This document shows, one piece after another, positions 60,775 to 64,000 of a stretch of DNA of 64,000 bases. Source of the DNA: Pocillopora verrucosa (taxonomy: Eukaryota > Cnidaria > Anthozoa > Scleractinia > Pocilloporidae); contig NC_089314.1 of NCBI RefSeq assembly GCF_036669915.1, forward strand, positions 621,470 to 685,469, given 5' to 3'. Within the stretch, counting starts at the first letter, position 1; each line of letters starts with the position of its first letter. The position numbers and the translations under genes were made by a program. The notes beneath the pieces are model-generated. The model worked only from the letters and a program-made list of their open reading frames with translations. It was not told the DNA's origin and did no database searches.

Positions 60775-62088
60775 GAAAACTACACTGAGCCGGACAGTTT
60801 GATGATGTTTTTTTAGACATAATACAGAGAAAACCAACATATGCATTCAAATAACATGAAATATTAGGTTGTTCATTAGGAAAGGAACAATGCAATCCAA
60901 ATTTGATCGTTTTAGCTCAACAAATTGGTGTTATTCCGCCTTTCATAAGAATTTTTAAGATTCTAGGGTAATTACTTTTTTCTTCGGTCCCCTAATTTCA
61001 ATAAAATGCACCGTGTTTAGTCTCATTTTTTTTATTCTAGCTTTTGAGTTTTAAAAAACTTAATCTTCCGTGTTTGAAAATATGGAATTTTTGACTTAGG
61101 AATCTTTTAACGGTGTATATTTCTGAGAATTTCGATCATGTATTTTGATCGCTAATTGGTATAAGTTTAATTGGAATTCTTTAGTTTCATGGTGAGTTTA
61201 ATTATGCACTTTGAAGGCAATCTAGAAAGATTATCATATATAATTCTTGTGACGAAAATTTATTTTTTGACAGTTAAATATTAGTATCAATGAAAAAAAT
61301 ATTTTTTCAAAGGTGAAATAACCAACTGATTCAACACCGGTGTTGAACATAATTCCTAATCATAGGATAAACTGTTCACAATAAAAAGGAAGCAACAACA
61401 CTTTGTGCTTGTTTCATCATTTTAATGGTTAAGAATACTAGGATTGTGAGAACAGGGGCCTTGTTCTTGTGTATTATAAAAATCAGAAGACTTGACTACC
61501 TTTGAAACCTTTTGCAGTATTTGCCATTAAAAGGGTAGGAGGGAGGGATGGGGAACGGGGAGGAATGAACCGAAGGTTTAATGAGCTGAACAATGCCTCG
61601 CCATATGAGGTAGCAAACTTCGATCGACGAAAGGTTCTCAACTTTTCTGTTCCCAAATTCTCGGTATTAAATCCCTTCAATTATTTTAGGCAGAAAGGTT
61701 TTGAAACATGGAACCCATTTCTCATTTTAAGGTCCTGCTGGTTAAGAGATTTGACGGGCTCTGGCGACGGGAATGCTGTCATTAGCGCCAAGAGTTACTT
61801 ACGACTCGAAGCTTTTTGGATAACTCTCGCGGTAGGATAGTGCAAGGGAGATGGGGGGGAGGAGGGGGGAAATGGTTGACTCATCCCACCCTCTCAAGCC
61901 GCACTAGTTTGTAGCCTGCATTATTAAGGTCAATAGGGACGCTTTCCAATGCTATTTAGGTTCTGCATGTCTCAAGGGGACAGGCCAGCAGTCAACTTGT
62001 GTTTTCACTCTATTCTTTCTGGGCGAAAATTTTAGTTGTAAATTGTTTCATCATTACGAGCGATGAATAACCAGTTAAAGTTATCTTT
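60775..62088. other. Convergent intergenic region (cadherin 3' / GH116 3')
   Basis: Probably the 3' UTRs of two converging genes. The open frame 61502-61840 has no recognisable domain and lies in a G/A-rich stretch (gggagggatggggaacgggg). No other gene is supported. Confidence 0.5.
61000..61005 (+). terminator. Candidate poly(A) signal of the cadherin gene
   Basis: AATAAA 226 bases after the cadherin stop codon. A second AATAAA lies at 61380-61385. Confidence 0.45.
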
Positions 62089-62094
62089 TTTATT
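62089..62094 (-). terminator. Candidate poly(A) signal of the GH116 gene
   Basis: TTTATT on plus reads AATAAA on minus, about 27 bases past the GH116 stop codon (62121-62123). Being so close, the 3' UTR would be very short. Confidence 0.4.
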
Positions 62095-62120
62095 AAAAAA
62101 TGTCGGATAGAAAGGTATAT

Positions 62121-63961
62121 TCATTTCATTTCCCAACTTACAAATTCACCCTCACTTATTTCAACGTTTTTGTTTGGAAACATACTTTTTGATACGGCTA
62201 AAAACTTCAGCTCCAGTCTCCCGGATGTCACGGTCACGGTAAGCTTAATTCTCTCCTTTAGCTTTGTTGCTTGAACTGTTCCACTAGCGAAAGGAGTGAA
62301 GAACGGAAGATTATACGGGACCTGCAATTTCGGTTCAAAAATTAATATTTGTTTTATTGCATTAAACTGCTGGCCAGAAAGAGCCAACGGTATGTGCCAA
62401 AGGACCATATGAAAACTATAATGCGACGTGCACCACGGCTGACCGTCTACGCCGTAACCCTGACCAGCGGTCAAACCGTGGATATTCCATAGGTCGTTCA
62501 GTTTGGTTCTGTAATGCTCCAGAGCTCTTTCAGCTTGTTTTAGAGCTTTAGAAGGATCCATTCCCAGATGGATGTTGAGAGTGGTCCAATCTGCATCGCT
62601 TCCCATCCAAATGGAATTAAACTTGCTCTCCTGTTCAAGGGCAAAGCAGTTTTCGTGTTGAAGAGATTTTTGTGTAACGGATAGAATTGAATTTGATGTT
62701 GAATTGAATTGGTTATCCACAATTTTGTCTGTTCCATTTAGTTTTCTTCTTTGTATTTTCATGTCGATCTTCGTCACTGATGTTTTAATCGCTGAAAAAT
62801 GATGTGCAGCGTGTCTATTTATTTTATCATTATCGTAGAACATTTTTGTCCTTAGCTGACTCTCCTTCGCTGTAAAATTTGATAGTTTATTAAAATGTGG
62901 ATCTTTCAATTCTGAAATATGGTTGGAGAAGCTGCCCAAATCTGCTACGGCCTCCTCTTGTTTGCGTGTTTTCCACTTTTGTCTAAGTTTTTGCTTTGCA
63001 TTTTTATCAGTCTTCGTTGTTCTTTTCTTGATCCCTTGAGCAAGCACGCGAAGTCCGTAGGGTGTGCCATTTAGCTGTCTCTCTTTATTCAGGTGCATTT
63101 TCATTTTGATAGGATCAAGAAGGTGTCCAAGACCCAGGGCATAGGCCCAAACCTGAAACAGAAGAAATAAGGAAAACATAGGGAGAGCGAAACATTCTTT
63201 TTCACCATTAGTTTTGTTGTTTTGGAACAAGGTCGGTTTTTTTTAGTTTTTGTGTTTAGTGGACAAATCAGCGACTGACTTTGCTTGGACCATGACATCA
63301 AATCTCCATATTGTCAACTTTAAGGCACTGTAGAAGTTTTAACTGATAATTTTAAACTACCTCTGTCCATATGAAATAGAGTCCAGGCTTCTTCGAGGAC
63401 CAATAATATATATATTTTTTTTTCAGTTTTAGTTTCTGTTGTTGCATCTTACTCCAGAAAATCAGCTGATCACCCACCATCCATGGTTCAAATAAAGCTA
63501 TTTCATACATGAGCGGGGATTGAAGTTGTCTCTGTGAGCGCGTAGATTGAATCCATCTCACTTACCTGACCATAAAGAGAGTCCGCCATCAGCCAGGGTG
63601 GAGAACCTTTCTCGTGATCCCACCATGAATGATAAAATCCTTCCTCCTCGTCCCATAAAGTCCTGTCCAATTTTTCTTTTCCGTACTCAAACGCTAGCTG
63701 AATGGCCTGAGCCAATTCAGTTTCTCCTAAGGTGTCTGCAAGGACTTGGCCCACCCGTAATCCTAACAGATACATAACACTGTTGTACGTCGTGTGGTCG
63801 TAGCCCTCTTGGTAAATAATATCGTAAGTGCACGTTTTACGTAAAGGGAGGCCCGAGTCCCCTGTGCTGTCACGCATGAGCCAAATCAGTGCCTTGCGAG
63901 CTGCTGGCCAGAGATCTCGAAGGACCTGTTGGTTGCCCGTCCATAAGTAAAGATGGTAGAA
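62121..63961 (-). CDS. GH116-family glycosidase (GBA2-like), C-terminal part
   Basis: The 3' end of a gene that continues beyond the right edge. Exons: 63961..63566 and 63152..62121, phase 0. The family includes non-lysosomal glucosylceramidase (GBA2), which cleaves glucosylceramide, and bacterial beta-glycosidases. Visible landmarks: FYHLYLWTGNQQVLRDLWPA, GLPLRKTCTYDIIYQEGYDH with TTYNSVMYLLGLRV, a WLMADSLYGQ|VWAYALGLGH segment that aligns with the GBA2 SDQCAGQW region (its Asp is the likely acid/base), IWMGSDADWTTLNIHLGM, and YSFHMVLWHIPLALSGQQF. The end (TVTVTSGRLELKFLAVSKSM ...) looks like a beta-strand region. Between LRVLAQ and the IWMGS segment lies a ~138-residue lysine-rich stretch (about 63035..62620), much longer than in GBA2. 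The exact substrate is not predictable; the N-terminal domain and nucleophile lie outside the window. Confidence 0.82.
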
Positions 63962-64000
63962 CTATGGCGAGAAAAAAAACAGAATGTCTTGGGACGATTA

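Noticed and set aside
61502..61840. 112-codon plus-strand open frame after the cadherin
   Set aside because: It overlaps an antisense frame, sits in a G/A-rich low-complexity stretch between two convergent genes and shows no domain.

Overview
This is a window of an animal nuclear genome, most likely a cnidarian and plausibly a reef-building coral. The evidence is AT-rich DNA, genes split by many short GT-AG introns, metazoan signalling families (CARD caspase, BMP type I receptor, class A GPCR, multi-EC cadherin), many MITE-like inverted repeats, tRNA-derived SINE fragments and a decayed LINE. The species cannot be fixed from sequence alone. No bacterial, plasmid, CRISPR or phage signal was seen.

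Layout. (1) 2.6-11.6 kb, minus strand: a caspase locus. A CARD exon and a linker exon lie upstream of two complete, tandem p20+p10 catalytic modules (A at 7.5-5.4 kb, B at 3.9-2.6 kb). All junctions are phase 1, and I found no separate first exon for module B. A CARD-less start exon lies at 8.75 kb. (2) 14.7-25.35 kb, minus strand: a BMP type I receptor (BMPR1/ALK3-6 type) with signal peptide, activin-receptor ectodomain, TM segment, GS box and kinase domain. Two adjacent kinase exons carry seven one-base frameshifts although the protein they imply is conserved. (3) 26-35 kb: no supported gene; repeats, a dead LINE and a local duplication. (4) 35.27-36.52 kb, plus strand: an intronless class A GPCR with a TATA box and unusual switch motifs. 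(5) 42.24-60.77 kb, plus strand: a 25-exon cadherin whose assembled frame is exactly divisible by three (1,066 residues). It has a signal peptide, seven EC repeats, a membrane-adjacent domain like that of cadherin-23/protocadherin-15, one TM segment, and a cytoplasmic tail with a polyproline stretch and a C-terminal TTEL PDZ ligand. Introns hold a ~107-bp minisatellite and several hairpin elements. (6) 62.1-63.96 kb, minus strand, running off the right edge: the C-terminal part of a GH116 (GBA2-like) glycosidase with a large lysine-rich insertion.

How they relate. The genes are not an operon. Caspase and BMP receptor both lie on minus, GPCR and cadherin both on plus, and the GH116 gene converges on the cadherin. 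Best leads: the shared-CARD, two-catalytic-module caspase locus; the compact cadherin-23-like protein with a -TEL tail; the clustered frameshifts in the BMP receptor kinase; and the GH116 insertion.
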